Assembly (NCBI GenBank): GCA_025345505.1
Contig: JANVCC010000270.1
Coordinates: forward strand, 5,695,748-5,759,747
Length of the DNA stretch: 64,000 nt
Source: Todiramphus chloris collaris
Taxonomy: Eukaryota; Chordata; Aves; Coraciiformes; Alcedinidae
Direction of reading: 5' to 3'
The notes under the pieces are model-generated. The model saw nothing but the letters and a program-made list of their open reading frames with translations, did no database searches and was not told where the DNA came from. The translations under genes and the position numbers were made by a program. Positions 36,076 to 47,860 of this stretch are shown one piece after another (within the stretch, counting starts at the first letter, position 1; the number at the start of each line of letters is the position of its first letter).

Positions 36076-37125
36076 GTGCAAAACTCAAGTGTTTTTTTTC
36101 CGTGGAGATCATATGAGGAAGCCATTGATCAAAAAATGTGCCCGGTGCAGATGGAGGATGAAAATCAGAGCTCTCTCCCCCTGTGCTCTGGTATCATTTG
36201 GCAGAAGTCACTGAAAATGTGCACAGCATTGCTACACATAACAGCAGATGGTCAATATAGCCGAAGGAGGACTCTTTTGGAAACCCACGCCACCAAGAAC
36301 CTTTATCCCTTCAGGGGAGAAGTGAATGCCAGGACTCAAAGCTGTAAAACACAGCCGGGCACCCACCCACAAAACCCAAGGGTATTGAAGACTTATGTGG
36401 GCCACACCTTCACTAGCTTTCAAATAGAAGGGCATGGGTGGTCTCCAGTGCTTTCAGTATGACGAACCTCGGTGACCCTCAGTAACACATTTACCCATCC
36501 ATCTATCTCACCCAGGTGATCTGCACCAAAACTCTCAAGTTGTGTTTTTCCGCTACCCCAGCTATGCAACTGCCAGCCTGAGGAGTCGTTGCTAACTCTA
36601 GACCATTTTATTTGCAACAAACATCGATGCAATTACTTGGAGTGATGAATAAGGCAAACAAGACACCGGTCGAGTGAGTTTTGGAAGAGTTTCAACGTTT
36701 GACATGTCTTGGAAAACATTCTTGCTGCGTGGGACTCGATAACCAGCAAGACAACTAATGGTGTTTGGAAAGCAGCGCAGAGAGGGCACCCTCCCAGCTC
36801 CAGAGGGTCTGAGGAAGAAGATGATAGTGTAGCTCAAAGACTAATAAGCCTTGGATGGAAGGAGATGTGTATTCAAGAGAGTTACTGGAGGTTGAATGCA
36901 CTGAAGAGGAGCGGAGGAAGAGAGGAGGTGATACAAACATGAAAATTCCAGTTAACAGCTAAAAATCTTTCTAAATTCTTACTGAAGGCATCCAACTAAT
37001 TTTCTTTGTGTTAGAAATAGCTCTGGACGTGAACTGAAGCTTGAACATAAAGATTACAGAAGAGGAAAAAGATTATTGCGGTTCATCAAGAAATGTGTAA
37101 ACAAAAAGCAAATTAAATCATTCAT
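36076..37125 (+). pseudogene. Fossil pogo/Tigger (Tc1-mariner superfamily) DNA transposase
   Basis: One + frame from 36076 to 36942 is colinear with Tigger/TIGD transposases. GIIWQK (36190-36207) stands for the GLFWK-like block after the first catalytic Asp. NPRVLKTY (36373-36396) matches NPRALKNY. LSNTFTHPS (36478-36504) matches the LDNAPSHP block. VFPLPQ...QP (36544-36579) matches VF.PPNT...QP. EFWKSF (36676-36693) and the stretch with AWDSITSKTTNGVWK end the match. Spacing agrees with the family apart from about 25 residues missing after NPRVLKTY. All three catalytic acidic positions look lost (for example LDN has become LSN). There are five in-frame stops, all TGA: 36460, 36517, 36643, 36646 and 36700. 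After a frameshift near 36855 the C-terminal ELLEVECTEEERRKR continues, with a weaker tail to about 37125. Terminal inverted repeats were not found. It is dead as a transposase. Confidence 0.82.
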
Positions 37126-37171
37126 TTCATGTGTTGGTTTGGTTTTTTGTTTTTTTTTTTTTTTTAAATAG

Positions 37172-37351
37172 CCCATTGACCTCTGGTGTTGCCTTTCCTG
37201 TTTCAAGTGGAATTCAACCTGCTGCACCTGAAACAGGTTTGCTTCCCATTCCTACTCCACCTGTGCCTAATAATGACCCAGATGAACCTATATTGCCATC
37301 CGATATCACCTCCCAGGAGTTTCAGTGGTACCTTTCCCATCTGCCTGTAAG
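37172..37351 (+). CDS. Candidate internal coding exon, unidentified protein
   Basis: A long T-rich tract (37138-37165) ends in aaatag, a good 3' splice acceptor. The open frame then reads about 59 residues, Pro- and acid-rich, including FPVSSGIQPAAPETG, PIPTPPVPNNDPDEPILP and SQEFQWYLSHLPV. Two donors are possible: gtaagg after 37346, or gtgtgt after 37351. The second makes the exon 180 bp (phase 2 to phase 2) and matches the phase of the candidate exon at 62412, where the joined codon would be AGT (Ser). No family recognised. Alternative: it lies only about 50 bp after the fading Tigger homology, and Pro/Ser-rich tails are common at Tigger C-termini, so this could be unspliced transposon sequence. 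A real exon is somewhat less likely than not. Confidence 0.42.
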
Positions 37352-39999
37352 GTGTGTATATGTTTTTTTTTTCCTCCAGGTAAATTATTTCTGCCTTACA
37401 TTTATTTCTGTGTTGAGTCATTGTCTTACAATTAATTGTTGTATTCATGCTACCTTTTATTTCAATACATTTCCTAGTGATAAGTGTGTAATGGGCTGCA
37501 TTAGGGAGTTTGGTGAAAGGAGCTGAAATATATTCCCCTTCCTTTCTGTTGAGATAACAGTTTGCAAATGCTGACTTTGGTACCATGGAGTTCTCGTAAG
37601 AAGGCCCATGTCAGGATTGTGGAGGGAGTGATGTATGCTAATCCAAATCTTACTGAGCCTTACCCGTGACTCTCACCCGCCTCTTCCTGGTGACCCATAA
37701 TTATTTGAAGTTTCTGGGAATTTCAACAATATGGGAGGAAAAAAACCCAAATCTCATGTGCTCTTCCTGTCTTTATCCCTATTTGGATGTGAGGGGGTAA
37801 AATTGAAAGGCACTGTAGTTATTTCTTTAGTTTTGTTGTTCTTTTTTAAAATTCTTTTTAAATTAATCTTTTATTTATTTCCTAAAGAATCTGAGCTGTG
37901 TTACATAGTTTTAGCAGTGGTATATAATAGTATGTGCATCTACTATGTCAGTTCTTTACTTCCAAATAAACCCAAAATACTTACTCTAGAGAGACTACTG
38001 GTTTGTGCAGTAGTGTACTTCAGGGGTACTTTTGGTCACTGAAATACAAGGGGAAAGTAAAATCCTGAAAATATAAAGTATTATAGGGTTCATATACAAG
38101 CAAAAAGCAAAGGCTAATAATGCAGCTGCTGTAAACCCTCAGGTTTCTCTGGAGGAGTTCTGGAAGGTCAGCATGACGTTCATAGATGTCTCTGTAGTGT
38201 GTTGTTGATGATGTAAAAGCAGCATCATATTAAGGAGCAGCACTGAATTTCATCTGTGACATAAAGGAAGTGCAACGACAATTTAAAACCATTTGGGAAA
38301 AAGTAACTCAATTTGATGTCCTAAGTATAAAAAAATAATAATTCAGTGGGCAGCAGGATAAGTCTGATTTCAAAACATGCTCTAAATATCCCTACAGATA
38401 CAATACTGTTGTTATGCAGTTCATGTACCTTTGGGTTTTTTTTTCATTTTTATCCTAAAATTTCCCTTTATTTCTGTATCAAGCCCAAAGTACAGGTATG
38501 TCAGGGGGGAAGAGAGGGAATATTTTCTCAAAACAGCTCTTTGCTGGCTTTGACATCTATAGCCAGCGTAGGATAGGTATGAACAGACCAGTGAAACTGG
38601 ATTATGGCAGGAGGACAAGGAAATACATTTTCCTGGATGCTTAAGACCCAGCACACCTACATTTTGGCAAAAATGGCAGAACTATAGTGGGGGGGAAGGG
38701 GCAGGGAGGTACCTTAAGGGCTATTTAAATAAAGGCAGCTCGTCTAGCTGGAAAGATGGGTATCCCCATCATGTGTATGGCAGAAGAGGTGACAGTCCCA
38801 GCTGCAGAACACAAACTGGGGCATGTGAAAGAGGCAGAAGTAAATGAGATTATATAGCAAATCAGAGAGTCAGAGGAGAGCTCTGGAAAGCGGGTGTAGA
38901 GCATTTGGAGATGTACAGAAGGGGGTGGTGAATCTGATAGGAATGAAAATGATGCGGGAAATCTTTGTATTCCTACGTATAAAACCAAGCAGAACCATAA
39001 CCATTCGGCTGTGTTTTCTTATAAGCAGGGTTTGTACCACAGTTCCACCAAAATGAATAGGCAAATAAAGTTCCCTTTGCTCTGGTAACAGGAGTCTACT
39101 AGAAATAGACTTCAGCATTATGCAATAAATACTCTCCCTTCAGGACTGATGTCAGATATTTCAAGTATTCTGCCAGGCAGAGCGTAACTGAGGTGAGTGT
39201 GGCAATTCAGCTGTGCTACTTTTAAAGATAATTTGGTGTGGAAGCTCTTAAATCCTCTTTAGTCTCTGACTCCAGGACTGTCTGAAATATCTTCAGGTTT
39301 TTTTTTCTTCTTTATTACTGATTTTCCATCAGGAATAATTAACTTTAACCTCCCTAAGCCTGTGTGCATGTATGCATGTGTGTCTTTCCTCCTCATAAGC
39401 CAACATCCCTGATACATAGATAATTTATGAAAACAGAGTAGATGCTTTTTAATAATTAAGTAATAGATAATAGGAGGGGACTTTTTCCAACAACGTACAG
39501 TGGCTTTGAAGTAGAACTCAAGCCTGAAAGGTTAGCGGCTGTGGATAAATCACATTTAGAACACGAAAAACTGGAGAAAGCTGCTGTCCTCACATCGTAT
39601 CATTAAGTAAATTAAAACCCTGCAAAGGTTCATTTCATTTTGCAGCACGTGCGCTCCGTCGCAGTTAACGTGCGAGCAGTAGTCCTGTGGCAAAAAGCCA
39701 GCTGACTGCCCCGGACTAAATCACACAGCATCACCGTGGCTCATTCTCTCTAAATTACAGGGCAAACAATAACACAGGTAAAATTAGCCCCGTCTGTAAT
39801 TACACGGCAGAAGTGTGTCGAGGACGTAGAATGATAAACGGAGGACGTGGAATGTGTTGTGTCATATCGAGTAATCTCTCCTGCTGCAGAGTTGAAGAAA
39901 CAAAGGCAGAGTTGTGCCTTGTTTGTCTAACATGCTCTGTATCACAAATTAGAAATCCTTCCTAATTAAGATATTGTTAAGTTTCCTTTGTTAACAAAT

Positions 40000-40061
40000 T
40001 TTTAACAATGTTAATTAGCGATCATTGATGACATTTTAACAATGTTAATTAGTGATCATTG
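40000..40061. promoter_or_regulatory. Duplicated homeodomain-site segment, candidate enhancer
   Basis: A 28-base word starting ttttaacaatgttaattag at 40000-40027 recurs at 40034-40061 with a single change (c to t), a 34-bp period. Each copy carries TTAATTAG, a homeodomain core, next to tgatcattg or cgatcattg. A further taattaag lies upstream at 39963 and caattagg downstream at 40076. The arrangement resembles paired sites in developmental enhancers. Function is inferred from motif content only. Confidence 0.4.
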
Positions 40062-43000
40062 TTCATCTAACAAACAATTAGGGTGATTTGCGCTGCAGTT
40101 CTCAGGCGCAGAAGTGCATCCCAGAGCCTTCCTGCCTTTTTTTACCCCCAGGCTGCTCGAGCCAAGGGAGGGCATCTGGGAATGCTAATGCAATACGTAG
40201 CCACTCATTTAGCAGAAGCATTGCAGGGAAATTGTGTCTGGCTTATGAACGTTTAATGGTTCAAAACAGCTGTAGCTTCACAAGGGTGTTCTCATCACAC
40301 AACTGCTCCGCGAGGTCACTGGGGCCAGTTTTTCTGCACTCATGTGACACAATACAAGGTAGACACGAACACTCGCTGCCCGCTGTTCCACTAACTCTCG
40401 TCTAGCGGTGGCTTTCGGAGGCCTGAGGTTCTCAGGGTGGTCACATTTTTCCTGTGGTGTCATCTAACTCCAGCATTTTCTGGTCTACGTGCTGGTGAAA
40501 GGAGTAGCAGCAGCACTGTGTGCTGTGGCCCGCATCCCTGCTGCCTTGGTGAAAATCAGGACCACAAGCATCCGAAAAAATCCGCTGTCACCTTTACAAC
40601 ACCAGCCTCGGAGCTGCAGTATCGTGTTGATTTGTAGGAAACACCCCTGAGAAGGGAGGATATTCACATCGAGAGCTACAAAGGGGCTTGAGAAATCAGC
40701 TTGTCAGACCACAGGAGCATGGAAGTTGGACTGTGTTTCCTGGCACAGACAAGCGGAGGGCTGCAGGCTCTGACAGATACCAGGCTTGATGCACTCTTCT
40801 TCTCCACAGGAGTCAAAGCATTGTCTCTGGACAGAGCCAAGACACCGATCTCCTACCCAACAACCTCGGGGGAAGTTGGGTTAGCTGCTAGCGCAATTAA
40901 AAAATCAAATCAAATAAAATTATGAAGACTTGCGCTGAGGAAACCGGATAGTCTGGAGGTTGAGTGGTAGGATAAGATTGCTCCAGAACCCTCCTGCTGT
41001 TGTCCTGCTGCCAGTCAGAGCAATGCTGGGGCTACCAGAGGCAGGGCCAGCACTGGCCAGTGACACAGATGGGGTGTCAGCATCCCACATTTGTGCTTCT
41101 ACTCCAGACAAGGTTAGCCTGGGTGATAAAATACCAACGTATGGTGTACGTCAGTGCTCCTGTGACAAGCGTTGTCAGTGGACCTCTGGAATAGCTGGGT
41201 AAGGTGGAAAGCTCCTAGCACGGATTTTGCTGCTGGGGGGATGTTCTCCCGCTTGCCACAGTGCTTAGCAAGCAGCATAAATGCATTTTGTTGCTGAGGC
41301 AAACAGGCTTGAACCCAGCTGCATTACAACTGGGTTGTTTTTTTTTTTCTCCTCTTCTATTTGTTTACGGCACGGATGCCTGCTGTCCTCCCGCCCTTCC
41401 CTTGTGTAAATTCATCCACCTTTTGTTCACGTGGGGAGTTTATCCCCTCTGCGCTATGCGCCCCGTGTTGTTTGCGTGTTGCTGTACATAAATGTTTCTG
41501 CAGCAAATGGCAGATGAAAACGAGTGCCAAAACCCACACAGCGTCTTCTAAATGTTAACTGTAGACTGGGGAAAAAAAAATCATTGCTTAGGCAAGCCTG
41601 ACATAACAGATACGTTCTTCCATTGCCCGGGTTAGTGGATAGCATTGATATGATTAGATTATAAGGGTGAGCCATTAATCCCTCTTTTTCCTGATTGTTA
41701 TTGACAAAATTGGAGTGTAAACTAACACTAACCTGCTTAGTTCCAGCTACGTTCTCATGAATATAAATGTATCAGTCCATCAAATTTACATTTATAAAAT
41801 GCCCTTCATTCAAGGAGCTCAGAATGCAGAAGGCAATCAATAGAAAAATAAAATTGTTAGCCTCGATTCGGTGAGAAATTCAGCTTAGGCACGGCAAGAT
41901 TTTCTGCTGGCACTGTCTGTACTGGAGTTGAGTGGGATACACCTGAGTTATGTCTTTCACCTCACCACTTGGTCTCGTCGTTTGTGTGCAAATCTAAGTG
42001 CTGACTGAAGCCAAGGGTTGGCAGCGCTTGCTGGGATAATGCCCTGCTCCTGTTTCACCAGCAAAGCAGCGCTCTTTGGACTCACCCTTCCCTGGGAATG
42101 GCCGTGTCTCTTTGGCAGAGATTGACAGTTGCAAAGAGTTCGTGTTTTATCGGTCTTCCAGTTGCTCTAAAAGGAACAGAGGTTTAGAGAGGCCACTAAA
42201 TGGTTGCAGGGAACGGTCGTGAAGCCGCCCGCTTCGCTTTCCGCGCAGAAATCTGCTGCCAGCCCTCGGAGAAGCAGCCACATGTGCTACGTGTTATGAC
42301 AGGAACGTGTTCCCAATTTTCCTAGTCGAGAACCTGCAACTGGGAGCCTAAAATCACATTTTTAAGAGCAAATGCATTTAGGTGTTGCAGGGCTTGTCTA
42401 CAGCAGGTTTGGGCAAGAGCATCTGACTTTAAACAACCAGCATTTGGTGAGGTGGGAGAGGAAACTGATAAAAGCTTGCTTGTGTTTCCGCCTACCTTTT
42501 GTCATAGGCAAGGAAATTTTATTACCATTTGTATTATGGATTATGATTGTCAGCCACAGATGTGAAAGTCAAAACATATTTTGACTTCTATGGGGACAGA
42601 TGGAAATTGTAAACTGATTTTCACCTTTAAAAAAAATGACCAATCTCGTCGTTAAATTAAATTAATTCGTTCTGTTGCTATGACTTTACTGCGTTCTAGA
42701 TTCCAAGCGACTGCGATTTCCTTCTCCAAAACAGAAGGAGGTATTGCTATGGGCAAGTGGAAATGTTTTGTGAAGCTAATGCTGGCAATATGTTAGCTCT
42801 GGAGGAGTGGGCTGTGATTAGAGATCCGTTTGCACCCGGGAGTTTTCTGTTAGCATCTGTAAGTGAGAGTAAGGTGCTGCATCCCATGGATTTGAACATT
42901 TGCTAATTCTTTGAGTCTTCGCTCCTAAAGTCAGTTGTTCCTGGCATTGTGGTGTGTCTGGTTTCTAACCAGGATATTCCCCAGAGCAGCAGCAGAAACA

Positions 43001-44277
43001 TGGGACACCTCAGCAGCAGAGAAAGGCAAAAAATTCCCCTTGCGCTCAGACTAACTGACTTTGTGTCGGTCAGAAGTCATCAGTGCTACCGACACAGCAC
43101 CGCTGTGACTGCTGCCTTGCGTTGTAATATTGGACTTCTCTTAGGTAAAGGTAGCAACAAAAGGTAGTAAGAAAAGAAAGAAAAAGGTTCCTCAGTATTT
43201 GATCTGCTCCTTTCCTTTTTCAAATATCTCACCTAGACTTGTTGAACTCTCTTGCAGCTGTCCTGAGGTTTGGAGATTCCTGGGTTTGCAGGGGGTGAAG
43301 AGTAGGATGAGAGAACAGCGTTTTATTATTTTTTCCTTAGTGTATCTGCCCTATTTATCTGCTTTCACGAAAGAAGGCTGCCACTGTCCATGTCTTTCCA
43401 GGTTACACTCAGGGCCAAACACATTAAGAGTGAAATTCTCAAAGATCTGCAGGACCTGGGTATTTTCGTGAGCTGTGCTATGTGGATGCCAGAGTGGAGA
43501 TGTGCCACCAGCCAGTCTGCTCAAACATCACTGGTTGCAGGCAGACTGCTGGCTGGCAGCTTAAATTGGAGCTTCCCGTGACGCTTGCAGGTCCACTGGG
43601 CATGGCTGTCGTGCTCTTCCATGCAAAACATTCAGCTGAACTGGAGTTGGTTATTTTCACTAAAAACTAGCAATTCAGAAAATGAACTTATAAACAAACA
43701 AATAGTGGGAAAAAAACTAATTCCAAAAAAACCCAACCCAAAATGTGCTGGTGCAAGTAACTTGCCCATTGCAGTTATTCTGTGATAAAGCTTACATCCT
43801 CAGTCATTTCTCAGCTGGAGTATAAAGAAAGCAAGCACAGGGAAAAAATGCAGTATTTAGATCCACCTCACAGTGAGAAATGCTGATAAATGGTCAAGAA
43901 AATTCCAGTGGATGTCTGTATTTGTTTTCTTAAATGGGGATAGATAAATAGTGTAATGTAAGAAACCTAAATCAGCTATTTTCTATTTGTGCAGAGAGCT
44001 CCATCTCCTTCCAAATTCAATTCTTTAATCAGTGGCAACTGTACCTCATAGCACAATCAAAAGATGTTCTGTGTTTTTTTTATTTAATGCTTGATACATA
44101 AATAAACTATCTGAAGTATAAGAAACCAATTTGAAGCACACAGTCATGTTGTCTGCTCTCCCCTGTTCATTCTTTTCTCTTAGCTTTCAAGGCTGCTGCT
44201 TGGGAAAACATGGGGAGCTTTCTTCCTGACTGAAATATTGGTATTTTATGTTGCCATGAATTTGAGTAGATAATTGA

Positions 44278-44585
44278 CTTCTCATTCCTCCTGTTCGTCT
44301 CTCTTCTGCTCTACTCCCTCTTCCCCAACTCTTCTACCCTTTTCCTCTCCATTCCCACTGTTATTTTTGTCAAGTTTTTATCTCTTCAGATCCTGCTGCT
44401 ACTTTGTTCACCTTTCCTTATCCATTAGTGTCCCACCTTCTAGACCTTCATGTGTGATGATGCCTCCTCTTCACCACTTCTTCCCCTGGCCAGTTCCCAG
44501 CTCCTTCCCTCTCTGTCTGTTGCCCTGTGGTCATCCTTTCTCTGCTTATTTCTTCTCTCTGCTCTTTATTTTCCTTCTGCTACTT
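44278..44585. repeat. Pyrimidine-rich strand-asymmetric tract
   Basis: About 310 bases with a strong excess of C and T on the + strand, made of irregular ctcc, ttcc, tctct and cttcc words without a clean unit. It leaves an apparent 110-codon Ser/Phe/Leu/Pro frame that I regard as an artefact of composition. Confidence 0.7.
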
Positions 44586-44939
44586 GGATGTAAGAGAGAT
44601 AGCTAAAGGCCACCCACCTTATCAAGAAGAGAGGTGCTTTAGGAAGGCCCTATTTAGCTTTATGGTCTACGGGCTGCCTGGAATCAGCCCATAATAGGCT
44701 TTACCAAGCTAGAAAATTAAAATATAGCATGGAAATATTCAGTCGATCAGATTATTATGCAAAGTGTCATCTAGTGGCTCATTTTATCAAGAAAATTGCC
44801 CACCACCATCACAGTTTTCTTCAGTCTTTACAGTCCTGGTCATTGCCTCGTTTCCAGTCAGGAAGGATTTTCTTAAACAATAAAAATATCCATAATGAGT
44901 CTGCACTCTAAATTATACTCAGGCATGCAATCTCTCAGT

Positions 44940-45050
44940 CTAATTTTCAAACCTGCTTGTCTAAATGAAGGCACCCAGTTCTAAATTTTAATTTTCAGAC
45001 AGGCATTTAGGCACCCAAATACCTGTTTTAATTTGCTAAGTGCCAGTCTG
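44940..45050. repeat. Possible ancient MITE-like remnant with 'aggcaccca' words
   Basis: The word aggcaccca occurs at about 44969 and 45008, within a context of 'aattttcagacaggc' and 'tttaggcacccaaatacctg'. This resembles an old reptile/bird repeat that I remember with 'taggcacctaaat' words. Boundaries and family are uncertain. Confidence 0.3.
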
Positions 45051-45307
45051 AGCACTCCAATAGAGCAGGTGAATGGGCATCCTCACCTAAGCCTCCCAGT
45101 TCAGCAACGTTGTTCTGTATCATTGAGTGTGGTATGTGGCTGCTCATCCTACCGTGCTGCTGGTGTTCTCCTCCATGCAACTGCTGCTCCTCCAGCAGAG
45201 CTTGTTGTTTGGCTGCCTACTGGGGCTGTGTCCCCATGTGGCATCCCGCTGTCCCCAAGCTCCTTTACACCCCAAGCAGGAACAGGAGGAAATGAAGGAT
45301 AAATGAA

Positions 45308-45905
45308 AGATGGTAGGGGTTGGAAGAGACCTCTAGAGATCATTGAATCCAACCCCCCTGACAAAGCAGGGTCACCCAGGGCATGTTGCACAGGATCTCA
45401 TCCAGATGGGTTTCGAAAGTCTCCAGAGAAGGAGACTCCACAACCTCTCTGAGCAGCCTGTTCCTAGGCTCTGTCACTCTCACAGTGAAGAAGTTCCTCC
45501 TCATGTTGAGGTGGAACCTTCTATTCTCAAGTCTATACTCATTATTCCTTGTCCTGTTGCTGGATACTACAGAAAAAAGACTGGCCCCTTCCATTTGACA
45601 CCCATACTTCAGGTATTTATAGACATTAATAAGATCCCCTCTTAGTCTTCTCCTGTCAAGACTAAACAGCCCCAGTTCTCTCAGTCTTTCTTCCCGGGGA
45701 AGATGCTCAAGTCCCTTAATCATCCTTGTAGCCTCCATTGGACTCTCTCCAGTAGATCCCTGTCTCTCTTAAATTGGGGAGCCCAAAACTGGACACAATA
45801 TTCCAGGTGTGGTCTCCCCAGGGCAGAGTAGAGGGGCAGGAGAACATCCCTAGACCTGCTGGACACAGTTTTCTTAATGCACCCCAGGATACCTTTGGCA
45901 AGTGC
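45308..45905 (-). mobile_element. CR1 LINE, ORF2 C-terminal region, inverted
   Basis: About 600 bp of CR1 on the - strand. A - strand frame at 45340-45738 has no stop and encodes typical CR1 ORF2 C-terminal words: [39 protein letters not shown] and LREVVESPSL. The + strand view shows 'ggggttggaagagacctct' at its 3' side and 'aaactggacacaatattcca' toward its 5' side. The octamer tail is missing, and homology stops near 45905. It is 5'-truncated, lacks the reverse transcriptase core and is immobile. Confidence 0.93.
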
Positions 45906-47251
45906 TTTGGACTTTGCAGCAAAGTTGCTGCCTTTGGTGGCAGCCTATAAGAAGGGACGATGCTCAGAATGTCACCCGGGAGCATCAGTGTACCCAGGAT
46001 CTCCTTTGCTGGACTTTGACTTGCTCTGGGTGTGTAACACGGACCGCTGCTCTGCTTTGAGCACCTCAGCCAGCTTCACGGCCTCTCTAGGACCATCCCA
46101 GCCGCTTCGCCAAAAAAAAGGAGTTTATAATTAGCATCCTATTGCTCCCAGGGAACTGGGCCTGATGGACTCCAACTGGGATTGCAGAATGGGCCGTTTC
46201 TGGCTCGGGTGGAGGGCAGAAGAGCGTGGCTGTGCTGGGCAGAGCAGGGAGCCAGAAGCAGCCCCCAGATGAAGCTCTGAAGCGCATTGGGGGGCTCTTG
46301 CCACGATCCGTGCGGGGAGATGCGCAGGCGGCGGTGCGGTGAAAGCAATCGAAAGCAATCGAATTCTTTGTTTCCCTGTTTAATGTAAGCCTCTTCCACA
46401 GCACCCAGCGACCGTTTTAAATCACAATAAAGTGCTGACTCCAGCTCACAAAAAGAAAAAACCAACCCAACCCAAGGAAACAGACATTTATGGCTTAAAT
46501 CTGGTCTGGCACCTGACCTTAACTGTGACTGCAGTGCCAGCAAACAGAAACAACAGGGAAAAAAAAAAAAGGGGGGGGGGCTCAATTTAAAGCCTGTTTT
46601 TGTTAACTGGGAGTGTTAGATATAACTGTGAAATTCCGGCTTTTGTGGGGTTAATTGCATAACTCTTTGCTGTGCTTTAACAAGATGTTTTGTAGCTGAA
46701 TAGCTGTGATTTCCTTTGTTTCTTTCTGTGGGCCGAAGGTAGTTTAAGAGGGGAAATTAGCCATTTAATTATTATGAGTGCAGGAGAAGTAAAAAGACCA
46801 TATGGTTTGCTGTTGAAATTAGTCACAAGAAACTTTTTTTTTCTTCTTTTTTTTTTTTTTTAATAATATGTGATATTTTTAACAAGCAGATGTGAAGCCA
46901 CAGCGTCTCCCACAAGAGCTTTGCCAGGCTTATCTGTTGTGCTGCAGGGGGGTATTTTTAGCACAGGGGGTCACTGTGTGGAGTAAGAGGGTAAGGAGGG
47001 AGAGGGTTGCAGGGCAAGCTGGAGGCACAGCTCTGAGGAAGGGGTGGACAGCAGGGGCTGGCCACTGAGCCCAACACTTCTGTGGTTCATCCGTGAGGCT
47101 CAAGTTCCCAGGCGATGCCAAGCCCAGACCTCTGCTGCAGGGTGTTTGCTCCGTTACATGGTGACTTGAGCATCTGAGCATCTCTTCTCTGACCTGGGCC
47201 ACTGCATGGTCCCAGCAGGCATCCATTAAAACCAGCAGCATTTCTCTATCA
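45906..47251. other. Noncoding DNA between two inverted CR1 copies
   Basis: No exon recognised. A small CpG-rich patch lies at 46280-46340, followed by a tandem gaaagcaatc x2 at 46341-46360. An A13 run directly followed by a G10 run spans about 46558-46580. A T-rich tract lies at 46831-46861. Confidence 0.55.
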
Positions 47252-47860
47252 CAGAATGCTAAGGGTTGGAAGGGACCTTGAAATATCATCAAGTCCACCC
47301 CCCTGCCAGAGCAGGATCAGCTAGAGCAGGTCACACAGGAATGTGTCCAGGTGGGTTTGGAATTTCTCTAGTCCACAGCTCCCCTGGGCAGCCTGTTCCA
47401 GAGCTCCATGACTTTCACCTTGAGAAAGTTTTTCCTTGTGTTTCTGTGGAACCTCTTATGCTCCAGCTTACACCCATTGCCCCTTGTCCTGTCACTGGAC
47501 ATAACAGAGCAAAGCCTGGCTCCATCCTCCTGACACTCACCCTTTAGATATTTATAACCACAAATGAGGTCACCCCTCAGCCTCCTCTTCTCCAAGCTAA
47601 AGAGCCCCAGCTCCCTCAGCCTCTCCTCAGCAGGGAGATGCTCCGCTTCCTTTGTCATCTTTGTGGCTTTGCGCTGGACTTTTTCAAGCAGTTCCTTGTC
47701 CTTTGTGAACTGAGGGCCCCAAAACTGGATGCAGTATTCTGAATGAGACCTCACGAGGGATGCCATTGGCCTTCTTGGCCAGCGTGCCTCCTATCCTGAT
47801 TTCCCACTCCAGTCCCTCATAAGCAACCCTGGAGTCTATTTTTCCTGTCTTTCCCAACTC
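47252..47860 (-). mobile_element. CR1 LINE, ORF2 C-terminal region, inverted
   Basis: On the - strand, a frame at 47368-47766 has no stop and encodes [39 protein letters not shown] and RKNFLKVKV, the signature C-terminal part of CR1 ORF2. The 3' UTR side on the + strand shows 'tcacagaatgctaagggttgg' words and 'ggaagggaccttgaaatatc'. Similarity weakens beyond about 47790, so the 5' limit is approximate. It lies about 1.35 kb from the CR1 at 45.3 kb in the same orientation, but the two differ enough to be separate insertions. Confidence 0.93.

Larger units (their letters stand above)
37352..45307. other. Noncoding DNA, intron if the flanking exons are real
   Basis: No further exon recognised in about 8 kb. 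Contains a duplicated homeodomain-type segment (40000-40061) and a 310-bp pyrimidine-biased tract (44278-44585). A repeat of 'aggcaccca' words lies at about 44964-45020. Open frames at 40088-40405, 40960-41202 and 43199-43471 have no splice context that persuades me. Confidence 0.5.

Noticed and set aside
36460..36702. TGA codons read as selenocysteine in the Tigger frame
   Set aside because: No SECIS-like context was seen, the catalytic residues are lost, and CpG decay is a sufficient explanation.
44274..44606. 110-codon Ser/Phe/Leu-rich frame
   Set aside because: A by-product of the pyrimidine-rich tract, which lacks stops in this frame.
44764..44778. CTCF-like word (catctagtggc), with similar words near 53665
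   Set aside because: They miss several bases of the CTCF core consensus and cannot be distinguished from chance.
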